Origin: Candidatus Cloacimonadota bacterium
GTDB taxonomy: Bacteria > Cloacimonadota > Cloacimonadia > Cloacimonadales > Cloacimonadaceae
Length of the DNA stretch: 9,897 bases
Direction of reading: 5' to 3'
Assembly: GCA_016875595.1 (NCBI GenBank)
Contig: VGPI01000068.1
Location: 1-9,897 of the forward strand
The notes beneath the pieces were generated by a model. That model saw only the letters and a program-made list of their open reading frames with translations. It searched no databases and was not told the DNA's origin. Every line of letters begins with the position of its first letter. The stretch's first letter is position 1. Shown here piece after piece: positions 1 to 5,976 of the stretch. A program made the position numbers and the translations under genes.

Positions 1-130
1 TTTTTTAGCTCAAGTTCGGTTAACCATTTCAATCCCAACTTCCTCGCTCTCTCAACCTATCCGTGACTTGCACTCATCAGTGTCATTCTGGGTCATTGGC
101 GTTCTATCCATGATCTCAGTGGTGATGGGT
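1..130. other. Non-coding end of window, no gene supported
   Basis: Beyond the terminator there are 130 bases in which I can support no gene. On the minus strand a 19-codon frame (ATG at 112, beginning MDRTPMTQ, ending in TGA) lacks a convincing ribosome binding site and any recognisable motif. On the plus strand the frames are short. The six Ts at the very first bases could be the tail of a terminator for a plus-strand gene outside the window, but the stem would lie outside and cannot be seen. Confidence 0.5.
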
Positions 131-169
131 AAAAAAAAGATCGCCACCGGGGGATTGGTAGCGACCTTT
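131..169 (-). terminator. Intrinsic terminator of the dcw operon
   Basis: Twenty-five bases after the ftsZ stop, the minus strand forms a 10-bp stem: GGTCGCTACC (166-157) pairs with GGTGGCGATC (148-139) with two G-U pairs, around an 8-base loop AATCCCCC. A run of eight Ts follows at 138-131. The three As before the stem (169-167) can extend it by pairing with the Ts. This is a textbook rho-independent terminator and marks the end of the transcript. Confidence 0.88.
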
Positions 170-194
170 GAGTTCAGCTTGTAGAGAGTGTAAT

Positions 195-1388
195 CTAATC
201 AAGTGCCTTCAGGAAGGAAGGAACGTCTGTTTGGTTGAAGTTAAAAATGGTACTTTGACCGGGGATTTCCTTTGCGTCCTTTGTGGGCTTAGTCAAAGCG
301 GTTTTTTCGGTCGCTGCGGAATGGCTCATATCGATGTTCTTGAAGATATTCTGGATATCTTCCAGATCATTGGATTCAGGAAGGAAGGGAGGTGGTGCGG
401 AAGTTGGCTGAGTGATCATTTCGACGCCGTCTTTCCTTTTGAGTCCGGTCGCGATCAGGGTGACGGATATCTTGCCGGATATGTTTTCATCGATCACCAG
501 ACCCTGGATGATATTGGCTGTTGTGCCGGTTTCATTGATAATGACCTGGGCGACTTCTTCAAATTCCGCCAGGGTCATGTCCATTCCGCCGGTGACATTG
601 ATCAGCATGGACTGGCATCCCTGGAGGTCGATATCGCTGAGCAGCGGGTTTTTAATGGCAGACCGGGCAGCGAGTACTGATCGGTTCTCTCCTTCGGCAG
701 TGCCGGTACCCATCAGGGCATATCCCATGTTTTGCATGACGGTCTGCACGTCGGCAAAATCGACGCTGATATAGCCGCTGATGTTGATAATGTCCGAAAT
801 TGCCTTGGCGGCGTCATAGAGAACGTTGTCCGCCATGCGGAAAGCGTTAAGGATGCTCAGGTCGGAGTAGATCTCCTTGAGTTTTTCGTTTGGGATAACG
901 ATAAGCGTATCAACATTTTCGCTGAGGTTTCTGATGCCTTCCTCGGCATTTTCAGAGCGTTTTTTACCTTCGGTATGGAAGGGTAAGCTGACGATCCCGA
1001 GGGTGAGAATGCCCAGGTCTTTGGCGATCTTGGCAACGATCGGAGCTCCGCCGGTTCCCGTACCGCCTCCCATCCCGGCGGTAACGAAGACCATGTCCGC
1101 TCCTTCAAGGTGGCTTTTAATCTCATCTTTGGATTCTTCCGCCGCCAGTCGTCCTTTTTCCGGCAGAGCGCCACAGCCCAAACCGCGGGTCAGGCGTTTG
1201 CCGAGTTGTAGTTTCATTTTGGCACGGGATTTGTGCAGGTCTTTGATATCCGTATTGGCAGCAATGAACTCCACTCCGGTGAGTTCATTCTTGATCATCG
1301 CGTTCACGGCGTTGCCACCAGCACCGCCAATGCCGATCACTTTGATGTTGGTTCCGATAATGCTTGGTTTTTCGTCGAATTCGATCAT
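195..1388 (-). CDS. ftsZ: Cell division protein FtsZ (tubulin-like GTPase)
   Basis: FtsZ is the tubulin homologue that forms the GTP-dependent Z ring at midcell. The 397-residue product has the normal plan. A short N-terminal tail precedes the GTPase domain with IGIGGAGGNAVN (18-29), AANTDIKDL (43-51), the tubulin signature GGGTGTGGAP (107-116) and the T7 synergy loop region at 205-213. The C-terminal domain ends near 317. A variable linker of about 70 residues (with a PPPFLP stretch at 332-337) leads to the C-terminal peptide TDVPSFLKALD (387-397), which in the family binds FtsA and other anchors. Two conserved loops deviate: GCGALPEKG (71-79) in place of GAGANPEVG, and Ser208 where the T7 loop normally has Asn (SVDFADV for NVDFADV). 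The catalytic Asp210 and Asp213 are present. It is the last gene of the cluster and is followed by an intrinsic terminator. Confidence 0.97.
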   Translation of the reverse strand: MIEFDEKPSIIGTNIKVIGIGGAGGNAVNAMIKNELTGVEFIAANTDIKDLHKSRAKMKLQLGKRLTRGLGCGALPEKGRLAAEESKDEIKSHLEGADMVFVTAGMGGGTGTGGAPIVAKIAKDLGILTLGIVSLPFHTEGKKRSENAEEGIRNLSENVDTLIVIPNEKLKEIYSDLSILNAFRMADNVLYDAAKAISDIINISGYISVDFADVQTVMQNMGYALMGTGTAEGENRSVLAARSAIKNPLLSDIDLQGCQSMLINVTGGMDMTLAEFEEVAQVIINETGTTANIIQGLVIDENISGKISVTLIATGLKRKDGVEMITQPTSAPPPFLPESNDLEDIQNIFKNIDMSHSAATEKTALTKPTKDAKEIPGQSTIFNFNQTDVPSFLKALD

Positions 1389-1392
1389 GATT

Positions 1393-1398
1393 CCCCCT
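1393..1398 (-). promoter_or_regulatory. Unusual all-G ribosome binding site of ftsZ
   Basis: The minus strand reads AGGGGG four bases before the ftsZ ATG; its first two bases belong to the ftsA TAG stop. The run of five Gs can pair with the 16S tail only with a G-U wobble or a shifted register. Terminating FtsA ribosomes would sit directly on it. Confidence 0.55.
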
Positions 1399-2671
1399 AT
1401 GATACTATGTCTTTTATGAATTTTTTGGTCTTTTCGATTAAGTTTATGTTTGTTCCGGTTCTGATCCTGGTCGTGGAACTTTTACCGCTCTGACCCGCCT
1501 CAAAGCCAAATCTGAGCAGGCCTACCACGGTAGCAAAGGCATGATCCTCAAGGCGCAAAGTGGAGCCGCTGAATCCACTGACATCCGGCTTGGCAGGTTT
1601 GACGGGCATATTGAAGGTTTCTGCTATCAAGCTGTCGATCTCTTTGAGATTGGCAATACCACCGGTGAGCACAACGCCGGCAGTGATCAATTCGGTTGGG
1701 ACAATGGTGACCGCTTCGTTGTAGCAGAGCGCCAGAATGTCATCCAACCGGTGCTGAATGATCTGACTGATCAGGTACTGGGATTTGGTCACACCGGTTC
1801 TACCGCTGATCCCATCAACGTTGACGACCTTTTCCTTCTCCGTCCGGTCGGCAATTGCCACGCCATATTCACTCTTGATCAATTCGGCATTGGCGACGGT
1901 GGTCTTGAGTCCGATCGCCAGATCGCGGGAAATGGCATTGCCTGCCATCGGAATCACGATCAATTTCAGGATCGCACCTTTGTTGTATAAAGCCAGATCA
2001 CAAGTCCCACCGCCAAAATCCATCAGCAGGCAGCCGAGGTTTTTCTCGTCATCGGTCAGAACGGCTTGAGCCACAGCCAGATGGTTGAGGATAAAGTTCT
2101 CCGGTTCGATCTGATAGCCCGCCAGTTCGATGCATTTGGTGAGGTTGCGGAGGGTATTGATATCGGCAAAAACGCTGAGGACATGGGCTGTGAGATGGAA
2201 CCCATTCATATTGACCGGATTGCGGATATCCCCCTGTCCATCGATCTCAAAGCTCTGAGGGATGCCATGCAGGATCCGGAGGCGTTCAAACCCCTTTTGG
2301 ATCTTCAAGCTTTTCTTGGCATCCTCGATAACCTGTTCCACGTGCTCGGGGAGAATCTCGCCCGGTTCATTGGTATGAGAACCGGGGATCGATATCCTGC
2401 CGATGCTTTCGTGGGTCTTGATGTGCTCTCCGCTGATATTGGCGTAGATATTCTGGGCTTTGCATTTGGCATTTTGTTCGGCTTCGGCAAAAGCGGTTTT
2501 GAGACAGGAGGAGACCGCTTCGATATCCTTGACGATACCTTTGTCCATGCCGTCAACGGCAGTTTCGCCGATGCCTTTGATCTCGATCTCACCGTTCTTT
2601 GAACCGACGGCGATCACCACTCTCACATTGGATGAGCCAATGTCCAATGCAGTGACTATTTGTTGTTTCAT
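1397..2671 (-). CDS. ftsA: Cell division protein FtsA (actin-like membrane anchor of the Z ring)
   Basis: FtsA is an actin-family ATP-binding protein that polymerises under the membrane, tethers FtsZ and recruits later division proteins. At 424 residues it has the normal length. The phosphate-1 motif is ALDIGSSNVRVVIA (8-21). The FtsA-specific 1C (SHS2) domain follows at roughly 84-170, after the ISGEHIKTHESIGRI stretch. Phosphate-2 is MDFGGGTCDLALY (217-229), and the adenosine motif is GVVLTGGIANL (332-342). The C-terminal NLIEKTKKFIKDIVS (410-424) has alternating basic and hydrophobic residues, as expected for the amphipathic membrane-targeting helix. The ATG is one base after the ftsQ stop, with AGGA seven bases upstream. 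The TAG stop overlaps the ftsZ ribosome binding site, so translation of ftsA and ftsZ is probably coupled, which would help fix their ratio. Confidence 0.96.
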   Translation of the reverse strand: MKQQIVTALDIGSSNVRVVIAVGSKNGEIEIKGIGETAVDGMDKGIVKDIEAVSSCLKTAFAEAEQNAKCKAQNIYANISGEHIKTHESIGRISIPGSHTNEPGEILPEHVEQVIEDAKKSLKIQKGFERLRILHGIPQSFEIDGQGDIRNPVNMNGFHLTAHVLSVFADINTLRNLTKCIELAGYQIEPENFILNHLAVAQAVLTDDEKNLGCLLMDFGGGTCDLALYNKGAILKLIVIPMAGNAISRDLAIGLKTTVANAELIKSEYGVAIADRTEKEKVVNVDGISGRTGVTKSQYLISQIIQHRLDDILALCYNEAVTIVPTELITAGVVLTGGIANLKEIDSLIAETFNMPVKPAKPDVSGFSGSTLRLEDHAFATVVGLLRFGFEAGQSGKSSTTRIRTGTNINLIEKTKKFIKDIVS

Positions 2672-2672
2672 A

Positions 2673-3419
2673 TCATTTTCCTGCTTTGACTACCACTTGA
2701 TCTTTGAAGCGGAGGTCAATGACCGAATTACGGTCAATTCCGCCATTATCCTGAACGAAAATATAGCGTTCGAGTTGTTTTCGAGTGTTTTCGTCGCTGA
2801 CGATCACCTGTGTGCCATAACGGGCATCAACGAAATGTACCACCTCATCCATGATGTAGTACTCTGATATGTATTGCCCGAATTCGGGATAAGCTGCAAG
2901 GATCGCCTTATGCGTTTGCAACACCTTCTGGATCGGCAAATGCGAGAGCGACCTGCCCGGCAGTAGTTTCTCATCGGGCAGATAGCTTTGAACAATGGGA
3001 AGGTCTTCGACATTGACGATTCCCGTTTTCTCCAGAATAAGTCCATCCTGATCGATGGGGAAGAGGTTACCTTCAGCGCTTTTTACATACAGAAAACCCT
3101 GCCGTTCATTGATCTTGATGACCAGTGAGCGCATCAGGCGCTTCTGGATGATCGCCTCTTCGATCCTGGCGATCCGGGCAAGTGAGTCCTGCAAGGAGGA
3201 GGTATCAAGTGCGATCAGATTCTGACCCCGGCAACTCTTTGCCAGAGCCAATATACTGTCGGCGGGGACATACTGGTTGCCCTTGACGGTGATATTGCCG
3301 ATGTTGAACCAGGAAACACTGATCAATAGCTGATAGAAGCAAAAGAATGTGGCGGAAAGGCATACCAGGACAACAATCATTATCCAGTAATAGCGGCTAT
3401 TTCCACGGCGTCTTGGCAT
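2673..3419 (-). CDS. ftsQ: Cell division protein FtsQ (divisome scaffold, POTRA domain)
   Basis: FtsQ is a bitopic inner-membrane protein that joins the cytoplasmic ring to the septal wall synthases, with FtsB and FtsL as partners in well-studied bacteria. The 248-residue product has a short basic cytoplasmic tail (MPRRRGNSRYY), one hydrophobic segment at about 12-34, a POTRA domain at about 37-107 (beginning FNIGNITVKGN and ending with the KINERQGFLYV strand), then the beta domain ending in VIDLRFKDQVVVK (233-245), the family's typical last strand. The POTRA consensus Arg-x-Trp-Pro is RLMRS here, so the Trp-Pro is missing. The protein sequence is weakly conserved in general; position directly before ftsA and the architecture make the call. 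A ribosome binding site (AAGAAGG) lies about seven bases before the ATG. It is separated from ftsA by one base, and its last codons (GCAGGAAAA) supply the ftsA ribosome binding site. Confidence 0.9.
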   Translation of the reverse strand: MPRRRGNSRYYWIMIVVLVCLSATFFCFYQLLISVSWFNIGNITVKGNQYVPADSILALAKSCRGQNLIALDTSSLQDSLARIARIEEAIIQKRLMRSLVIKINERQGFLYVKSAEGNLFPIDQDGLILEKTGIVNVEDLPIVQSYLPDEKLLPGRSLSHLPIQKVLQTHKAILAAYPEFGQYISEYYIMDEVVHFVDARYGTQVIVSDENTRKQLERYIFVQDNGGIDRNSVIDLRFKDQVVVKAGK

Positions 3420-3433
3420 ATCTCTACCTTCTT

Positions 3434-3462
3434 ATAGTACAAAGCTTTACTTCTGTTGACAA
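3434..3462 (-). promoter_or_regulatory. Candidate sigma70-type promoter for ftsQAZ (downstream)
   Basis: The minus strand shows TTGTCA (3462-3457, five of six consensus positions) and TACTAT (3439-3434, four of six) with exactly 17 bases between. The predicted start near 3427 would leave only about eight bases before the ftsQ ATG and would cut into the ribosome binding site, which argues against it being the main promoter. A short inverted repeat (CTGTT/AACAG, 3466-3470 and 3453-3457) overlaps the -35 element. Confidence 0.3.
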
Positions 3463-3471
3463 TAAAACAGC

Positions 3472-3500
3472 ATTATCCATTCTACTACTCTAATTGACTA
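3472..3500 (-). promoter_or_regulatory. Candidate sigma70-type promoter for ftsQAZ (upstream)
   Basis: On the minus strand TAGTCA (3500-3495) and GATAAT (3477-3472) are separated by 17 bases, matching four and five of the six consensus positions. Transcription would begin near 3466 and leave a leader of roughly 45 bases that keeps the ftsQ ribosome binding site (AAGAAGG) intact. The -35 element lies within the last codons of murC. An ftsQ-proximal promoter is known in other dcw clusters, but this one is a prediction from pattern only. Confidence 0.35.
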
Positions 3501-4900
3501 TGAATTTTGCATTTAGTGATTGTGTCAACACTTTTCTGTAGTTCCAGCAATATTTTTTCGCCATACTGCCAGATATTGCCTGCGCCCATGGTGATCAGGA
3601 TGTCGCCAGAACGCAGGATCGACAGGACATGAGCTACGATCTCATCGTTGTTTTCGATGGTATGAACACTGTGATGTCCGCTCTGCACGGCGATCTCGGC
3701 GATCAATTTGGAATTGATCCCGGGGATGGGATCTTCCCTGGCTGGGTAGATCGGGGAAAGAAACAGCTGATCACAGGAGAAAAAAGCTCTGCCAAATTGC
3801 TCGTAAAGGTCGCGGGTGCGGGAATAGAGATGAGGTTGAAACAGGGTGACGATGCGCCTTTTGGTCGCTTCTTTGAAACCATCGAGGGTGGCGATGATCT
3901 CGGAGGGGTGATGGGCATAATCGTCATAGACAGCAATTCCTTGCGCCTCGCCTTTCAGTTCACAACGGCGATATACACCGTTGAATTCAGCCAGTCCATC
4001 ACGGATTGAGGCGAAGGGGATATCAAGCTCCAATCCGATGCCAACAGCCAGCATGGAATTGAGGATATTGTGCCGGCCATTGACCTTCATTTTGATCCTG
4101 CCGAGTTTGTAGTTCTTGTAATGGGCGTCATATTCCGCGCTGAAGTCCTTCATCCTGATATTGAGGGCTTGGATATCAGCTTGGCGGGAGAAGCCATAGG
4201 TGATCACTTTTTTATTGATGCGAGGGAGGATCTCCTGCACTCCCTGATCCTGGAGACATGCGATCACACATCCAAAGAAAGGGACTTTATTGGCATACTC
4301 GACAAAAGCACCTTTGATATCGTCCAGATTGCGATAACAATCGAGATGATCCAGATCGACATTGGTGATGCCGGCAATGATCGGAGTTAAACTGAGAAAA
4401 GAATGATCGTATTCATCAGCTTCAACAATGATGTACTTGCCAGAGCCCATCACATTGTTTGAACCGAAGTTCTTTACCTTTCCACCGACGATGATGGTGG
4501 GATCCAATCCGGCGGCTTCCAGTACCATACCAGCCATCGATGTGGTCGTGGTCTTGCCATGAGTGCCGGAGATGCCGATACTGTAGCTCATCCGGGTGAT
4601 CTCAGCCAGCATTTCGGCGCGCCGGATGACCGGGATCTTGAGTGCTTTGGCTGCCTGGATCTCGGGGTTGTCACTCTTGACGGCGGACGAGATAACTACC
4701 ACATCCGCATCCTTAACGACCAGCGGATCGTGTCCTTCCCATATGGGGATACCAATACTCTCCAGATGGGCGGTTACCTCGGTCTTCTTCATGTCCGATC
4801 CGGTGATCTCAATACCTTGATTATGTAAGAATTCAGCGATTCCGGACATGCCGATCCCGCCGATCCCGATGAAGTGGATTTTACGTGTTCTTCCTAACAT
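3485..4900 (-). CDS. murC: UDP-N-acetylmuramate--L-alanine ligase
   Basis: MurC catalyses the first amino-acid addition of the pathway: L-Ala to UDP-MurNAc with ATP, in the cytoplasm. It has 471 residues, within the family range. Motifs in order are the nucleotide-binding IGIGGIGMSG (11-20), SSAVKSDNPE (71-80), P-loop GTHGKTTTT (112-120), VEADEYDHSFL (159-169), TNVDLDHLD (179-187), NGRHN (274-278), GVYRRCELKG (308-317), YDDYAHHP (325-332), FQPHLYSRTRDL (354-365) and MGAGNIWQ (438-445). The GTHGKTTT P-loop and YDDYAHHP separate it from MurD, MurE and MurF. Its ATG lies within the end of murG (7-nt overlap) and follows a GGAG ribosome binding site. The gene ends in a tandem TAG TAG stop. It is followed by the only sizeable gap of the cluster; the murB or ddl often found next to murC is absent. 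Confidence 0.97.
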   Translation of the reverse strand: MLGRTRKIHFIGIGGIGMSGIAEFLHNQGIEITGSDMKKTEVTAHLESIGIPIWEGHDPLVVKDADVVVISSAVKSDNPEIQAAKALKIPVIRRAEMLAEITRMSYSIGISGTHGKTTTTSMAGMVLEAAGLDPTIIVGGKVKNFGSNNVMGSGKYIIVEADEYDHSFLSLTPIIAGITNVDLDHLDCYRNLDDIKGAFVEYANKVPFFGCVIACLQDQGVQEILPRINKKVITYGFSRQADIQALNIRMKDFSAEYDAHYKNYKLGRIKMKVNGRHNILNSMLAVGIGLELDIPFASIRDGLAEFNGVYRRCELKGEAQGIAVYDDYAHHPSEIIATLDGFKEATKRRIVTLFQPHLYSRTRDLYEQFGRAFFSCDQLFLSPIYPAREDPIPGINSKLIAEIAVQSGHHSVHTIENNDEIVAHVLSILRSGDILITMGAGNIWQYGEKILLELQKSVDTITKCKIHSQLE

Positions 4901-5976
4901 GTTTTCTCCGTTGTCTGCGTTTGGCTGACTATAAATCTGGCCACATCCCGGGCTGCGGTGTTGGGTGGAAGGGAAGCGAAAGCGATCTGCATCGAGGGCA
5001 GGGTTTGACGGATCCGGTGAATGGCGTTAAGCAGGGTTTCGGCAGTTAGATCCTTCTGCTCCAGCAATACTGCCAGTCCCTTCTGCTGTTGTTCAGCGGC
5101 ATTCCAGTATTGATGATTGGCAGCGGCGGTGGGCAGTGGAATGAGGACAGCTGGACGCATAGCACATTCAAGCTCGGCGATGGTCATCGCCCCTGCCCGG
5201 GTAATGGCAATGCACGAATTCATCAGCAGAGCAGGCATCTCCGAAGTAAAATCAAAAACGTGGATGAAAGGGTTTTCTGCGTGTTTGCCGGCATATCTTT
5301 GTACTGAATTACGCCCGGTCTGCCAGACGAGATCGTAACCCTCGTCGATCAAGCGATCGGCACATCTGTCGATCATTTCATTTATGACCAACGAGCCTTG
5401 GCTGCCTCCGCTGATCAGCAGCTTAGGACGGTCCGGCGATAGCCCGAATTGCGTCCAATCGAGATGGGATGGTGCAAACTGGTCGTTGAAGATGGGAGTT
5501 CCCAGCAGAATGGTCCTGGCTCGATTCAGATACTGCTGTGATCGGTTCCAACTCAGGAAACACATCCGGGCAAAGGGAGCCAGCATTCGGATGGCTAATC
5601 CCGGATAGCAATTGCTTTCATGCAGATACAAGGGTTTACGGGACAGAAGTGCAGCCAATGCCACCGGTCCGCTGATGTAACTGCCGGTACAAAGGATACA
5701 TTGAGGATCGATCTGCCGGATGATCCGGCGGGACTTTATGATGCTCCGGATCAGTAAATAAGGAAACCGGAGATGGGCAAGAGTGATCTGGCGATATAGT
5801 TTTTGAACCGAGATGGGGTGAAATGGCAGGTTGGAGCCAGTGACCAGACGCTCCTCCAAGCTGTCGGCATTGCCGATGAAATGTGGAATGAAACCTTCCT
5901 TCTGCATTTCACGGGCAATCGCCAAAGCCGGGATGATATGACCGCCGGTTCCGCCAGCTCCGAAGATGATCCTCAT
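4894..5976 (-). CDS. murG: UDP-N-acetylglucosamine--undecaprenyl-pyrophosphoryl-MurNAc-pentapeptide GlcNAc transferase
   Basis: MurG is a GT-B glycosyltransferase on the cytoplasmic face of the membrane. It adds GlcNAc to lipid I to make lipid II, the substrate of FtsW. It has 360 residues, the usual length. The N-terminal acceptor half has GAGGTGGHIIPA (6-17) with His13, the second glycine loop GSYISGP (98-104) and LHESN (118-122). The C-terminal UDP-GlcNAc half has GGSQGS (190-195), ITRAGAMTIAEL (258-269) with the conserved Glu268, and NHQYWNA (287-293). In the second loop a Ser replaces the second Gly of the usual GGYxSGP, a mild oddity. The ATG overlaps the ftsW stop as ATGA. The ribosome binding site is only a weak CGGAAAA, so coupling to ftsW is likely. 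The stop lies seven bases inside murC. Confidence 0.97.
   Translation of the reverse strand: MRIIFGAGGTGGHIIPALAIAREMQKEGFIPHFIGNADSLEERLVTGSNLPFHPISVQKLYRQITLAHLRFPYLLIRSIIKSRRIIRQIDPQCILCTGSYISGPVALAALLSRKPLYLHESNCYPGLAIRMLAPFARMCFLSWNRSQQYLNRARTILLGTPIFNDQFAPSHLDWTQFGLSPDRPKLLISGGSQGSLVINEMIDRCADRLIDEGYDLVWQTGRNSVQRYAGKHAENPFIHVFDFTSEMPALLMNSCIAITRAGAMTIAELECAMRPAVLIPLPTAAANHQYWNAAEQQQKGLAVLLEQKDLTAETLLNAIHRIRQTLPSMQIAFASLPPNTAARDVARFIVSQTQTTEKTC

Noticed and set aside
1..80. Possible tRNA-like stretch (GGTTAACC, TTTCAATCC)
   Set aside because: No acceptor stem, CCA end or consistent cloverleaf could be paired on either strand.
38..115. Nineteen-codon minus-strand frame (MDRTPMTQ...) downstream of the terminator
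   Set aside because: Too short, no clear ribosome binding site, no known motif; it could be a chance frame.
168..1493. Long plus-strand open frames (up to 180 codons) opposite ftsZ
   Set aside because: They lie entirely antisense to a strongly conserved gene, share its codon periodicity, show no family motifs and have no proper ribosome binding sites. They are shadows.
1541..2867. Plus-strand open frames of 94 to 178 codons opposite ftsA and the ftsQ end
   Set aside because: Antisense to ftsA, low-complexity mirror composition, no recognisable domain or context.
3453..3470. CTGTT/AACAG hairpin as an intrinsic terminator or attenuator
   Set aside because: Only five A/T-rich pairs and no following T run; at most a weak operator-like repeat, mentioned with the promoter candidates.
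3456..3476. Plus-strand TTGACA as an antisense promoter in the murC-ftsQ gap
   Set aside because: The only nearby -10-like element (CATTAT) is about nine bases away, far too close; other spacings give poor -10 matches.
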